The position numbers and the translations under genes are program-made. A stretch of 64,000 nucleotides of DNA from Streptomyces venezuelae (GTDB lineage: Bacteria > Actinomycetota > Actinomycetes > Streptomycetales > Streptomycetaceae), in contig NZ_CP029190.1 in NCBI RefSeq assembly GCF_008642295.1, positions 3,827,501 to 3,891,500 on the forward strand, written 5' to 3'. The stretch's first letter is position 1. Each line of letters starts with the position of its first letter. Below, piece by piece: positions 16,542 to 25,083 of this stretch. The notes beneath the pieces were generated by a model. The model was not told the DNA's origin. It did no database searches and saw only the letters and a program-made list of their open reading frames with translations.

Positions 16542-17789
16542 TCAACTGCCGGGGAACGGGGGAAGGGTGAGCTTCGTCAGTGCGCCGCCGTCCGGCGCCC
16601 GGGCGAAGCTCAGTCCGATCTTCAGGACCGCGGCCTGGCCGGCCACGATGGTGAGCCCCAGCCCGTGGCCGCGCCCGCGGCCCGGGTCCCCGGTGCGGAA
16701 CCGCTGCGGACCCCGCTCGATGAGCTCCGGCGGGTAGCCGGGCCCGTGGTCGCGGACCGCCACCTCCGGTCCGTCCACCGTCACCTCGACCGGCGGTCGC
16801 CCGTGCTGGTGCGCGTTGGCCAGCAGGTTGGCGAGGATGCGGTCCAGCCGCCGCCGGTCGGTGAGCACCACCGCGTCCCGTACCACCGTGACCTCTGCCG
16901 CCAGTCCGCTCGCGGCGACGATCCGGCGGACCGCCGGGCCCAGTTCGAGGCGTTCCAGATCCGCCCGCTCGACACCGGAGTCCAGCCGGGAGATCTCCAG
17001 CAGGTCCTCGGTGAGCAGGTGCAGGGCCCGCAGCCGGTCGTTGATCATCTCCTTGGGGCGGCCCTCCGGCAGCAGCGAGGCCGCGGCCAGCGAGCCGGTG
17101 AGCGGGGTGCGCAGCTCGTGCGCCACATCCGCGGTGAACCGCTTCTCCGCCTCCAGCCGGGACTGGAGCGAGCGGGCCATGGAGTCCAGGGCGACGGCCA
17201 CATCGCGCACCTCGTCGTGGTGGCGCCGGCCGTCGCGGGTGTCCTCGGAGGGGAAGCCGACCCGGGCGTCCAGATCGCCGGCGCTGATCCGGCGGGCGAC
17301 CGCGGCGGTGGTGGCCAGCCGTCGGCTGATCCGGTTGGCCAGGAAGAGCCCGGCGAGTGCGACCGTGCCGGCGGCGAGCGCCGAGCAGGCCAGGATCGCG
17401 GTGTCCAGGTCCCGGAGCCGGCTGCGCGTGCTCTCGTACGGGACCCAGACGGCGAGGGCCCTGCCGTCGGCGGGGCCGGCCGCCCACATCACCGGTTTTC
17501 CCTGGTGTTCGCCGACCATGCTGCCGGTCCGGCCGCGGGCCACCAGGGCGCGCAGCTGCGGGGGCAGTGCGGGCGGGTCGACGGCGCTGTTCAGATCGCC
17601 GTGCGCGGTGCCGTACTCGTAGTGGGTGAGGGCGTGTTCGAGCTCGCGGTGGACGTCCTTGCGGACCTCACCGGCGATCTGCCGGGACACCACGTTGTGC
17701 ACGAGGATCCCGAGGACGGCGGCGACGGCGCAGCACACGGCGGTGGTGGTGGCGGCGATCTTCCAGCGCAGACTGCTTGTCGCCCGCAT
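16542..17789 (-). CDS. Membrane sensor histidine kinase
   Basis: The 415-aa kinase has an N-terminal helix (IAATTTAVCCAVAAVLGILV), an extracytoplasmic domain of about 95 residues, a second helix (LDTAILACSALAAGTVALAGL), HAMP, the H box FTADVAHELRTPLTG, the N box NLLANAHQHG and G boxes DHGPGYP and GRGHGLGLTIV. No response regulator gene is adjacent. The next gene upstream on the same strand, 12 bp away, encodes a putative lipoprotein, an arrangement that recalls the lipoprotein/kinase genes of cell-envelope stress systems such as CseA/CseC. Ligand and partner regulator are unknown. Confidence 0.92.
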   Translation of the reverse strand: MRATSSLRWKIAATTTAVCCAVAAVLGILVHNVVSRQIAGEVRKDVHRELEHALTHYEYGTAHGDLNSAVDPPALPPQLRALVARGRTGSMVGEHQGKPVMWAAGPADGRALAVWVPYESTRSRLRDLDTAILACSALAAGTVALAGLFLANRISRRLATTAAVARRISAGDLDARVGFPSEDTRDGRRHHDEVRDVAVALDSMARSLQSRLEAEKRFTADVAHELRTPLTGSLAAASLLPEGRPKEMINDRLRALHLLTEDLLEISRLDSGVERADLERLELGPAVRRIVAASGLAAEVTVVRDAVVLTDRRRLDRILANLLANAHQHGRPPVEVTVDGPEVAVRDHGPGYPPELIERGPQRFRTGDPGRGRGHGLGLTIVAGQAAVLKIGLSFARAPDGGALTKLTLPPFPGS

Positions 17790-17801
17790 TCCGGCCGCCC
17801 C

Positions 17802-18518
17802 TCAGGTCTCGCTCGGGGCGCACACGGTGGTGGAGTCCCTGGCGGGGGCGCATTCGTCGAGGGTCAGTCCGGCGAGGGCCATCACCCCGGAGTCGGGATC
17901 CCACTCGTAGTCGGAGATGGACACCAGGGTGGGGGTGGAGGTGGGCTCGCGGACCGCGAGATGGTCGGCGGCCACCTCGACGCCCGCCAGCACGGCGCGG
18001 CGGGCCAGGATGCGGGTGACTCTGCCGTTCTGTACGGAGTAGACGCGGAGCTCGCTGAGGCGGCCGTCCAGGTCCACGGCGGTGATCAGGTCTTCTTTGC
18101 CGTCGCCGGTGAGGTCGTGCAGCACGGGTGGGCGGACCGGGCAGTCCGGGCCGCCGTCCACAGCCTGTGTACAGAGCGCGAGCCGCTGGGCGGCGCGGGG
18201 ATCCACCAGCCGGCCGGTGCCCTTGTCCCGGCGGGTGGCGGAGGTGATGTCGGCCCGGACCACGTCCAGGGCGTCCACCCCGCGCATGCTGCCGCCGGGT
18301 ACCGGGGGCAGGCCCGGGACGGGCGCGGCCGTGCCGGGGTTTTCGCCGGGGGCGGCGGGTGAGGGGTGGATCGTGCCCCACAGGGTGAGCGGGGCGTGCG
18401 CCTCGCCGAGGTCGCCTTCGCTCTGCAGGCCCTCGACATCGGCGCAGGCGGTGGCCGTGGCCGTCGCCAGGAGCGCGAAGGCCAGGGCGGTGCAGCCGCG
18501 GGCGAGGGGGAGCCGCAT
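17802..18518 (-). CDS. Secreted lipoprotein-like protein with an FG-GAP-like segment
   Basis: The 238-aa protein has a signal peptide (RGCTALAFALLATATATACADV) ending at a Cys that could be lipid-modified, although the -3 residue is not ideal for a lipobox. Its centre contains VLHDLTGDGKEDLITAVDLDGRLSELRVYSVQNG, a DxTGDGxxD calcium-loop/FG-GAP-like motif of the kind seen in CseA-type lipoproteins. It is 12 bp upstream of the sensor kinase and probably co-transcribed, so it may modulate signal perception (inference). The ATG at 18518 is chosen because it opens the signal peptide. Confidence 0.75.
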   Translation of the reverse strand: MRLPLARGCTALAFALLATATATACADVEGLQSEGDLGEAHAPLTLWGTIHPSPAAPGENPGTAAPVPGLPPVPGGSMRGVDALDVVRADITSATRRDKGTGRLVDPRAAQRLALCTQAVDGGPDCPVRPPVLHDLTGDGKEDLITAVDLDGRLSELRVYSVQNGRVTRILARRAVLAGVEVAADHLAVREPTSTPTLVSISDYEWDPDSGVMALAGLTLDECAPARDSTTVCAPSET

Positions 18519-18641
18519 GTACCGATGCTCTCCCGCTGCGCGGAGCCGGGCCCGGACACGCACCCATCCGGGTGACCCCCGGACCCCTGCATCCCCGCAC
18601 CCCCGCACCGGCACCTCCGGCCCCCCGGGCCCGCCCGCGCC

Positions 18642-20681
18642 TCAGGAGGCGGTCGGGGTGGGGCCGGCGGTGATGGTGCGGGCCGCGGAGAGTTCCTGGT
18701 GGAGCGGGGCCAGTACGGCGGACTGCGGCGGGGGCGGGGCCGTGCGGGGCGCCGGTGGGGCCGGGTGGCGGCGGACCGCCTCGGCCAGGGCGCGCAGCTC
18801 GGCCGTGATCCCCGCGACCTCCGCCGCCCCCGGCGGCGCCGCTCCGTGGTTGACCCGCACCCGGGCCGCCGTGGTCGCGTCCACGATCCGTTCCACCGCC
18901 ACCACCAGCGGCCACCAGGCCGCCGCCCGCGCCCCCGTCGGCGGCGGCTCGGTCAGCGCCCGCTGGAACTCGTTGCGGACGTCCGCCAGGTCCCGGTAGA
19001 TACGGCGGCGGGCCTGCACCCGGGCGGTCCGGGCGGCACGCAGGGCCGCTTCCGAGCCGACCGGGCCGAAGGCCCGCGCCACGTACGAGGCCGCGTCGTC
19101 CACCGTGTCGGCCAGCCGGTCGCCGATCCGGGTGTGCCAGCTCTCCGGCCACAGGAGATAGCCGGCGACCAGCACGATCGCGCAGCCGATCAGGCTGTCC
19201 AGCAGCCGGGGCCGGATCAGGTCGAAGCCGGAGTGGCTCAGCAGGTCCGACAGCAGCAGGATGACCGGGGTGATCGCCGCGGTCTGGAAGGCGTAGCCCT
19301 TCGCCGAGAAGGCGGGGATGAGCGCGGCCAGGACCGCCATCACCGGAACGTCCCACCAGCCGCGCGGTACCTCGGCCAGCACGGCCGCCGCGACCACCAG
19401 TCCGCCGGCGGTGCCCAGGGCCCGGAGCACCGCCCGGGAGAACACCGAGCCGAAGTCCGGTTTGAGGACGAAGGTGACGGTCAGCGCCACCCAGTACGAG
19501 CGCTCCACCTCGACCACGGACACCAGCACCTGGGCCAGCCCGATGCACAGGGCGAGCCGCAGCCCGTAGCGCCAGGAGGCGCCCGAGAACAGCGCGGCAC
19601 GGGCGGCCCGGCGGGCCCGGATCCGCAGCGCGGCCGGGCGGCCGAGCCGGTCGTCGACGGTGAAGAGGTCGGGGTCCGGCTCGTGGACGACACCGGCCGC
19701 GTGCCGTACCGCCGAGTCGATGGCCCGCGCCGACGGCACCCCCGCCGGGGGCGCGGGCAGGTCCAGGACCAGCGGTTCGGTGCTGCCCGCCGCGACCGCG
19801 TCGGCGAGCCGGCGGACGGCCGCCGGGATCTCGGGCGGCAGCGGCCGGCCGCGCAGGTGCGCGGCCGGCGCGGCCTCGACCAGCGGGATGACCGCGTTGA
19901 GCTGCGCGGCCATCCGCACCAGCGAGGGGCTCCGGCCGTGGGCCCGGGCCCGCCGGCCCAGCAGCAGGTCGTAGGCCTGGTTGAGGGCCTGGGTGACGGC
20001 CTGCCGCTGCTCCTCGTACGCCGGTCTGCCCGCGGCGTCCAGCAGGCCGGCGACCGCCCGGTAGGTGGCCGCGACCGCGCTGCGTTCCGGCTGCCGTCCG
20101 CGCAGTGGCCAGCCGAGCAGGCTGAGCAGCAGGACGAACAGGCCGCCCGCGGTCAGCAGGACCGGCGCCGTCCACCAGGGCTGGGGCAGTGCCAGCCCCG
20201 CGCCGACCACGGCGTTGAGCAGGAGCAGCAGCCCGGAGACGGAGGCGACCGTACCGATCGAAGAGATCATCCCGGAGACCAGGGCGACCAGGGTGAGGAC
20301 CGCGACGGCCAGCCAGCCCCGGCCGTAGACCAGGGTGCCGAGGGCGACTCCGACCGCGCCGAAGAACTGGGGCACGGCGATGTTCAGGATGCGCATCCGG
20401 TAGGCATCGGCGGTGTCGCCGATCACCCCGGCCAGGGCGCCCATGGAGACGAGGGCGCCGTACTCGGGCTCGTCCACGGCGAACCCGACGGCGAGCGGGG
20501 CGGCCATCGCGATGCCGGCCCGGGCCGCGGCGGCCCAGGGGATGGGGGCGCTGCTCGGCCGCAGGCCCCGGAGCAGCCATTCGGGCGGGGCGAGTGGATG
20601 GTGCCGGTCCTGCCGGGCCCGTCCGGCCCGTCCGTGCCGGTTCCCGGACTGCTCGCCGGGCGGTATCTGTTCGGTGCTCAT
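18642..20681 (-). CDS. FUSC family transporter (aromatic-acid exporter-like)
   Basis: The 679-aa membrane protein has two hydrophobic bundles of about six helices each, the second holding the FUSC-type segment ERSYWVALTVTFVLKPDFGSVFSRAVLRALGT. Soluble arms separate and follow the bundles. FUSC proteins resemble half-pumps of the AaeB/YccS kind that export aromatic or other organic acids. The start lies in an 11-bp tandem repeat that offers three in-line ATG codons; only the last opens the long frame. It precedes the lipoprotein/kinase pair by about 120 bp on the same strand. Confidence 0.88.
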   Translation of the reverse strand: MSTEQIPPGEQSGNRHGRAGRARQDRHHPLAPPEWLLRGLRPSSAPIPWAAAARAGIAMAAPLAVGFAVDEPEYGALVSMGALAGVIGDTADAYRMRILNIAVPQFFGAVGVALGTLVYGRGWLAVAVLTLVALVSGMISSIGTVASVSGLLLLLNAVVGAGLALPQPWWTAPVLLTAGGLFVLLLSLLGWPLRGRQPERSAVAATYRAVAGLLDAAGRPAYEEQRQAVTQALNQAYDLLLGRRARAHGRSPSLVRMAAQLNAVIPLVEAAPAAHLRGRPLPPEIPAAVRRLADAVAAGSTEPLVLDLPAPPAGVPSARAIDSAVRHAAGVVHEPDPDLFTVDDRLGRPAALRIRARRAARAALFSGASWRYGLRLALCIGLAQVLVSVVEVERSYWVALTVTFVLKPDFGSVFSRAVLRALGTAGGLVVAAAVLAEVPRGWWDVPVMAVLAALIPAFSAKGYAFQTAAITPVILLLSDLLSHSGFDLIRPRLLDSLIGCAIVLVAGYLLWPESWHTRIGDRLADTVDDAASYVARAFGPVGSEAALRAARTARVQARRRIYRDLADVRNEFQRALTEPPPTGARAAAWWPLVVAVERIVDATTAARVRVNHGAAPPGAAEVAGITAELRALAEAVRRHPAPPAPRTAPPPPQSAVLAPLHQELSAARTITAGPTPTAS

Positions 20682-20700
20682 GCCGTGCTCATGCCGTGCT
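20679..20700 (-). repeat. Two 11-bp tandem repeats making mini start codons before the FUSC gene
   Basis: CATGCCGTGCT occurs at 20679-20689 and 20690-20700. On the minus strand each unit gives ATG AGC ACG GCA TGA, a four-codon reading frame (MSTA) whose stop overlaps the next ATG; the third ATG, at 20681, starts the FUSC protein. Confidence 0.75.
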
Positions 20701-20775
20701 CATGCCGCTTCAGTGCCGCCGCTCGCGAATCGGTTCTTCTGGGACCTTTGCCGTGTTCCGGTGCGTGTTCCGAGC

Positions 20776-21690
20776 TTATGGGGTGCGGCGCAGGCGCCCG
20801 GCCAGCCAGGCGCCGAGGGCCGCGGCGAGTCCGATGGCCAGCACGATCCACGCGGTGGTGCGGAGGAAGGCGGTGAGGGCGTCGTACACGGCCCCGGCCG
20901 CCGGGCGGTCGATGTCGGCCGGCAGGTCGGCCAGGACGATCCGGCGGCAGACCAGCACGGCGGCCCACAGCAGGACCGCCCCGGCCGCCAGGCCCAGGCC
21001 GGTCGCGACCAGGGCCCGCCGCCGGGAGACGGCGACGGCGACGGCGGCGACGGCAACGGCCAGGGTCAGCAGCGGGAGCCAGATTCCGGCGACCTGGAGC
21101 ATCTGGAAGACCTTCCGGAGCGCGCCGAGATCGTCGTACTCCATGACCTTGATCTCGGTGTGGGTGACGGGGATCCGGTCGGCGAAGGGCACCCCGCCGG
21201 CGACGAGTTCCCCCTTGATCCGCTCGACGACCGGGGCGAGGTCGAGGGTGACGGCGTCGCCGCGGCCGGTGCTCAGCGCCTTCAGGAAGGCGGCGTGCGC
21301 GGCGTGGTTGGCGGCGTCCCAGGTGGTCCGGTAGGCGGCCGTGCCGGTGAAGGACTCCAGGGCATCGCCGAGCAGGGTCTCCATGACGCCCTGGAAGGGG
21401 CCGGCGTCGATCTGCGTGGAGATGGCCCGGGTGGCCTGGGTGACCACCACCCGCTGGACGGCGGGGTCCTCGGCGAGCGGGGACATGGCGGCGGTGTAGC
21501 GGTCGACGTCGCCCAGCTCGCGGTCGGCCCAGTACGCGACCGCGCTCAGTGGCACCAGGAGTACCAGGAGCGCGACGAGGGCCGCCGAGAGGAAGGTGCG
21601 CACGTCACCAGGGAAGGCCGGAACCGCGCGCGGCGCGAGCGGTGCTGCTGCGGGCGGGTGGTTCCGGTGGTTGCCAGGTAATCTGGACAT
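20776..21690 (-). CDS. Membrane protein with large extracytoplasmic domain, function unknown
   Basis: The 304-aa protein has an N-terminal helix (LSAALVALLVLLVPLSAVAYW), a periplasm-side domain of about 140 residues rich in helix-forming residues, and three C-terminal helices (LLTLAVAVAAVAVAV, GLGLAAGAVLLWAAVLV, IVLAIGLAAALGAWLAG). This topology is common among uncharacterised actinobacterial envelope proteins. The ATG at 21690 lies inside the Rrf2-type inverted repeat that also covers the start of the divergent regulator, so its expression is probably controlled by that regulator. Confidence 0.82.
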   Translation of the reverse strand: MSRLPGNHRNHPPAAAPLAPRAVPAFPGDVRTFLSAALVALLVLLVPLSAVAYWADRELGDVDRYTAAMSPLAEDPAVQRVVVTQATRAISTQIDAGPFQGVMETLLGDALESFTGTAAYRTTWDAANHAAHAAFLKALSTGRGDAVTLDLAPVVERIKGELVAGGVPFADRIPVTHTEIKVMEYDDLGALRKVFQMLQVAGIWLPLLTLAVAVAAVAVAVSRRRALVATGLGLAAGAVLLWAAVLVCRRIVLADLPADIDRPAAGAVYDALTAFLRTTAWIVLAIGLAAALGAWLAGRLRRTP

Positions 21691-21705
21691 GTAATATCCA
21701 GATTA
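21679..21705. promoter_or_regulatory. 27-bp inverted repeat covering both divergent start codons
   Basis: TAATCTGGA (21679-21687) and TCCAGATTA (21697-21705) are perfect 9-bp arms with a 9-bp spacer. The ATG of the minus-strand membrane protein (21688-21690) is in the spacer, and the first base of the plus-strand Rrf2 start ATG is the last base of the right arm. A bound dimer would block initiation in both directions. Confidence 0.8.
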
Positions 21706-22187
21706 TGAGGATGAGCGAGGGCGTCGAATGGGCGCTGCACAGCTGCATCAACCTGGCCTGGAGCGGGCCGGACCGGGCGGTGTCGGCGGCACGCCTGGCG
21801 GCCTGGCACGACCTGCCCGCGGCCTATCTGAACAAGCAGCTGCAGGCGCTGGCCCGGGCCGGCATCGTCAGCTCCACCCCCGGCCCGAAGGGCGGTTTCA
21901 GGCTTGCCCGCCCGCTGGACCGCATCTCGCTCATGGACGTGGTCGCCGCCGTGGAAGGGCCGGACCAGGCCTTCAGGTGTGCGGAGATCCGGCAGCAGGG
22001 CCCCGGCGGCGGCCCGGCCGCGTCCTTCACCGCCGACTGCGCCATCGCGCACGCCATGTCCCGGGCCGAACTGGCCTGGCGGCGCGAACTCGCCGCCCAG
22101 ACCCTCGACGCGATCCGGCAACAGGCCGAGATCCAGGCCCCCCAGGCGCCGCAGCGGCTGCGTGCCTGGCTCGAAGCCGCCCGCTGA
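21705..22187 (+). CDS. Rrf2 family transcriptional regulator
   Basis: The 160-aa protein has the Rrf2 winged helix: EGVEWALHSCINLAW, then VSAARLAAWHDLPAAYLNKQLQALARAGIVSSTPGPKGGFRLARPLDRISLMDVVAAVEG. Three cysteines (ALHSC, FRCAEI, TADCAI) are present, but the spacing is not that of Fe-S-binding IscR/NsrR/RsrR, so thiol sensing is more likely than a cluster. The start overlaps the operator; an ATG two codons downstream is an alternative. A RidA-family gene follows 69 bp downstream. Confidence 0.9.
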   Translation: MRMSEGVEWALHSCINLAWSGPDRAVSAARLAAWHDLPAAYLNKQLQALARAGIVSSTPGPKGGFRLARPLDRISLMDVVAAVEGPDQAFRCAEIRQQGPGGGPAASFTADCAIAHAMSRAELAWRRELAAQTLDAIRQQAEIQAPQAPQRLRAWLEAAR

Positions 22188-22256
22188 CGGCCCGCCACCG
22201 CCGCACACCAGCCCCAGCTGCAGCCGCACCGACCGCACACGCCAGAGGAGCCAGTA

Positions 22257-22664
22257 ATGACGCGCAGCATCACCAACCCGGCCGGCCTCCACAACCCCAC
22301 CGCCTTCGGCTACAGCCACATCGTCTCCGCCCCCGGCGAGCAGGTCTTCATAGCCGGTCAGTACGGCTCCGACGAGACCGGCGCCGTGGTCTCCGAGGAC
22401 TTCGCGGGCCAGGTCGAGCAGACCTTCGCGAACCTGCGCACCGCACTCGCCGCGGCCGGCCTCGGCCCCTCGGACGTGGTCCGCATCGGCACGTACGTGG
22501 TCGGCCACGACCAGAGCCGGCTGGAGGTTCTGCTGGAGCACCTGCACGCCACCTGGGGCACCGAACTGCCGGCCCAGACCCTGATCGGCGTCGCCTCCCT
22601 CGCCCTGCCCGGCATGCTCTTCGAAATGGACGCCGTGGCCGTACGGCCCGCCGGCCACGCCTGA
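22257..22664 (+). CDS. RidA family protein
   Basis: The 135-aa protein has the RidA/YjgF fold signatures HIVSAPGEQVFIAGQYGSD, EQTFANLRTALAAAGLGPSDVVRIGTYV and TLIGVASLALPGMLFEMDAVAV. RidA deaminates reactive enamine/imine intermediates. The canonical Arg that binds the substrate carboxylate (RidA Arg105) is not obvious here, where the sequence reads VASLALPGML, so this may be an Rid2-7 subgroup member without deaminase activity. It is probably co-transcribed with the Rrf2 gene. Confidence 0.88.
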   Translation: MTRSITNPAGLHNPTAFGYSHIVSAPGEQVFIAGQYGSDETGAVVSEDFAGQVEQTFANLRTALAAAGLGPSDVVRIGTYVVGHDQSRLEVLLEHLHATWGTELPAQTLIGVASLALPGMLFEMDAVAVRPAGHA

Positions 22665-22732
22665 TCCACTTGCCGGACCGGGGTGCCGGGTGTGCCCTTG
22701 ATGGACGGGGGGAGAGGGAAGGAGCCCCTGTC

Positions 22733-23131
22733 ATGGCACATGCGGCACCCACCGCCGCCCGGCGGCACCGGGCGGAGACCAGCCACCTGAGCTGGACCGC
22801 GTACGTCGGCCCCCTGACCTGGGGCCTGGTCTACGGGGTCTACGCAGCCTTCATGAAGCGTCAGATGGGGCCCGTGGACGCGGCCAACGTGTTCTACGGC
22901 ATCCTGTGCGGCCTGCTCTTCGCGGCCGGCATGTTCGCCCTCGCCCGCCTCGGCCCCAAACTCATGCGCGAGCTCCACGCCGCCGCGTACGGCGCCTTCG
23001 CCGGCATCACCTTCGGCTACCTCTACAGCCTGTCCGGCGAGAGCGTGATGCGCTCCACCTGCCTTGCCCTGGCGGTCGGCGCGGGCGTGGGCCTGATCGC
23101 CTTCTACCGCTACTACACCCGTGAGGACTGA
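22733..23131 (+). CDS. Small four-helix membrane protein
   Basis: The 132-aa protein begins with a short cytoplasmic tail rich in Ala/Arg/His and has hydrophobic segments at YVGPLTWGLVYGVYAAF, FYGILCGLLFAAGMFALA, AYGAFAGITFGYLYSL and CLALAVGAGVGLIAFY. I do not recognise the family. AAGGAG precedes the ATG at 22733. A very strong terminator follows, so this gene probably ends the Rrf2-ridA transcription unit. Confidence 0.75.
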   Translation: MAHAAPTAARRHRAETSHLSWTAYVGPLTWGLVYGVYAAFMKRQMGPVDAANVFYGILCGLLFAAGMFALARLGPKLMRELHAAAYGAFAGITFGYLYSLSGESVMRSTCLALAVGAGVGLIAFYRYYTRED

Positions 23132-23149
23132 GCACCCCGTAGGCCTCCC

Positions 23150-23192
23150 GGGCCGGTCACCGTGCGGTTCCACGACCGCAGGTGACCGGCCC
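23150..23192. terminator. Strong terminator hairpin
   Basis: GGGCCGGTCACC (23150-23161) pairs with GGTGACCGGCCC (23181-23192), and the inner TGCGGT/ACCGCA pair extends the stem to about 18 bp around a 6-nt loop. It lies between the plus-strand membrane gene and the convergent minus-strand small gene and should serve both. Confidence 0.85.
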
Positions 23193-23211
23193 GATGCGGG
23201 CGCGGCGGCGG

Positions 23212-23397
23212 TCAGTCGGCGGGTGCGGCGGCGGCCTCGGCGGTGGCCCGCTGCGGGGCGCCGGCGGAGGCAGTGCCGCCCGCCTCGGCCACCGGCCCGT
23301 CCGGATCGGTGGCGGCCGGCTTCGGCGGCGGCGGGGTGAACCGGGCGGCCTCGGCGCGGATCATGGCGTTCAGGGCTGCGTACGGGTCGATGGGCAT
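23212..23397 (-). CDS. Small Ala/Pro-rich protein
   Basis: The 61-aa protein starts MPIDPYAALNAMIRAEAARF and then becomes low-complexity Ala/Pro/Thr. GAGGTGCC precedes the ATG at 23397, and the N-terminal helix resembles small conserved Streptomyces proteins of unknown function. There are no Cys residues and no membrane segment. Confidence 0.5.
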   Translation of the reverse strand: MPIDPYAALNAMIRAEAARFTPPPPKPAATDPDGPVAEAGGTASAGAPQRATAEAAAAPAD

Positions 23398-23460
23398 GAC
23401 GGCACCTCGGGGTGTCGATGGGGCTGGTGTGGGGGGTTCGCTCGCTGCCGCTCGGCGCGG

Positions 23461-23814
23461 TCAGCAGCGCAGCACCACACCCCGCACGGCCCACCGGGGT
23501 GCACCGGGTTCCAGCCGGTCGTACGAGAGGCCGCGCGCGGCCGGCACCACGGCCGCCCACGCACCCTGCACGGGCGGACGCCGGACCGGCACCGTCCCGC
23601 GCGCCGCCCCCCGTACCGCCGTCCGCAGTTCCGGATCCAGCGCGGGATCCGACTGCCCTTCGGCCGGGGCCGAGGGTTCTGCGGGGGCGGACGAGGCGGT
23701 CCGCGGTTCCGCCGCGCCGGTCGCGGACCAGGCCGTACCGGGGGCGAAGAGCGCGAGCAGCACCACGCAGCCCACCGCCAGGGCTCTCGTGAGTGCGTAG
23801 CGCGTCCCGCTCAT
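23461..23814 (-). CDS. Small secreted protein, function unknown
   Basis: The 117-aa product has a signal peptide (RALAVGCVVLLALFAPGTAWSA), a Ser/Ala/Pro-rich linker and a C-terminal segment of about 60 residues ending with a lone Cys (AVRGVVLRC). Candidate ATG codons at 23814 and 23823 both open the same frame, and I cannot separate them. No domain is recognised. Confidence 0.55.
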   Translation of the reverse strand: MSGTRYALTRALAVGCVVLLALFAPGTAWSATGAAEPRTASSAPAEPSAPAEGQSDPALDPELRTAVRGAARGTVPVRRPPVQGAWAAVVPAARGLSYDRLEPGAPRWAVRGVVLRC

Positions 23815-23948
23815 GCGGGCCATGTGCCCCGACACGCCGGGCGGTTCCCCGCCGGGCCCGCAGATGCCCCCGACCGGCGGACGAAGACACCTCCCCCGGC
23901 CGACAGAGGGCCCGTCCGGAGCCCCCCGGCCGGGTCAGCCGGTGGCGG

Positions 23949-24197
23949 TCACACCAGCACCCATGCCACCGCCGCCGCACCCATCAGCGCGGCGGCGAGG
24001 TGGACGGCGGGGTGCCCGTAGTCCCCGAACCAGAGCTGGCGGATCAGGCCGCCCAGGGCGGCCAGCGCCGTGATCACGGCGATCTGGGCGGGGAGCGGGC
24101 CGGAGGTGAACGGGATCAGGGCCAGCAGGACTGCGTTCAGCCAGAGCGGTGCCGCCCCCGTCCAGCCCCGCCACTCCCAGATCGCCGTCTGTGACAT
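23949..24197 (-). CDS. Small membrane protein
   Basis: The 82-aa protein starts MSQTAIWEWRGWTGAAPLWLN and has three hydrophobic stretches (AVLLALIPFTSG, QIAVITALAALGGLI, HLAAALMGAAAVAWVLV). It lies 25 bp downstream of cbtA on the same strand and may be the last gene of the cobalt-transport transcript, but no known cobalt protein has this sequence. Confidence 0.6.
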   Translation of the reverse strand: MSQTAIWEWRGWTGAAPLWLNAVLLALIPFTSGPLPAQIAVITALAALGGLIRQLWFGDYGHPAVHLAAALMGAAAVAWVLV

Positions 24198-24222
24198 CCC
24201 GGCCCCCCGCCGTTCATACGCG

Positions 24223-24999
24223 TCAACCAGTAGGCTGTGCCGCCTCCTTGCCAGCTTCCCGGGAGCCGCCCGCCGGGACAAGCAGACGTTCGGCAAGAGC
24301 TCCGAAGACCAGGCCGAAACTCGCCCACAGCGCGGTCTGGATGGCCAGCGAGGAGAGCCGGAACTGCCAGATGAGGGTGGCCGGGAAGTCCGCGGGGATC
24401 TCGTCGATGCCGGGGAGCAGGGCGTACGAGAGGGTGACCGCCGCGATGAAGAAGACGGCGCCCGCCACGCTCGCGTTCCAGTTGCCGAGCGCCGGAGCCA
24501 GCCGCCGGCCCAGGATCACCGCGCCCGCGGCCAGCAGCACGCTCAGCGCGATCATCAGCAGGTAGAGGGCGGTGCGCCGGCCCGCCGTCTCCGGGTCGCC
24601 GACCGCCGGGGGATTGGCCGGGTACTTGAAGAACGGGACCAGGGTCACCGTGACGTACAGCCCCAGGGTGGTGAGGGCGGCGGTGGTACGCGGCGAGAAG
24701 CGCCCGATGCGTCCCAGGGCGAAGCAGAAGACGAGCGCGGCGATGCCGCCGAGCGCGACCCCGTAGAGCAGGACGCCGGTGCCGAGGCCGGCGGTGGCCT
24801 GGAGGGTCCGGCTGACCGGGGCCTCCTCGCCGTGGTCGTGACCGGAGCCTTCGGCCGCAGCCGCCGCCTCCTCGATGGCGATGGCCGCGTCGACCTTCGG
24901 CTCACCGAGGAAGTAGGCGACCAGCAGGGCGAGCGCGCCGGCCGCGAGGCCGGCGAGCATGCCGCGCACGAGCAGCGCGCGGACAGAGGGGGAGTTCAT
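24223..24999 (-). CDS. cbtA: CbtA family cobalt transporter subunit
   Basis: The 258-aa protein with about six hydrophobic segments matches CbtA, the predicted permease of cobalt uptake systems controlled by B12 riboswitches. A short His/Asp loop (GSGHDHGEE) near residue 52, an FFKYPANPP segment after the third helix and the later IPADFPATLIWQFRLSSLAIQ are family features. CbtB lies 84 bp upstream on the same strand behind the cobalamin riboswitch, so the pair should be switched off when cobalamin is plentiful. Confidence 0.9.
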   Translation of the reverse strand: MNSPSVRALLVRGMLAGLAAGALALLVAYFLGEPKVDAAIAIEEAAAAAEGSGHDHGEEAPVSRTLQATAGLGTGVLLYGVALGGIAALVFCFALGRIGRFSPRTTAALTTLGLYVTVTLVPFFKYPANPPAVGDPETAGRRTALYLLMIALSVLLAAGAVILGRRLAPALGNWNASVAGAVFFIAAVTLSYALLPGIDEIPADFPATLIWQFRLSSLAIQTALWASFGLVFGALAERLLVPAGGSREAGKEAAQPTG

Positions 25000-25083
25000 G
25001 GTTCGGTTCCCTCGCGTTGTGGAGCGATGTCAACGTCGGTGGGTGTGGGGGGTGGGAGTGGGGAGCGGGGAAGACGTGCGACG

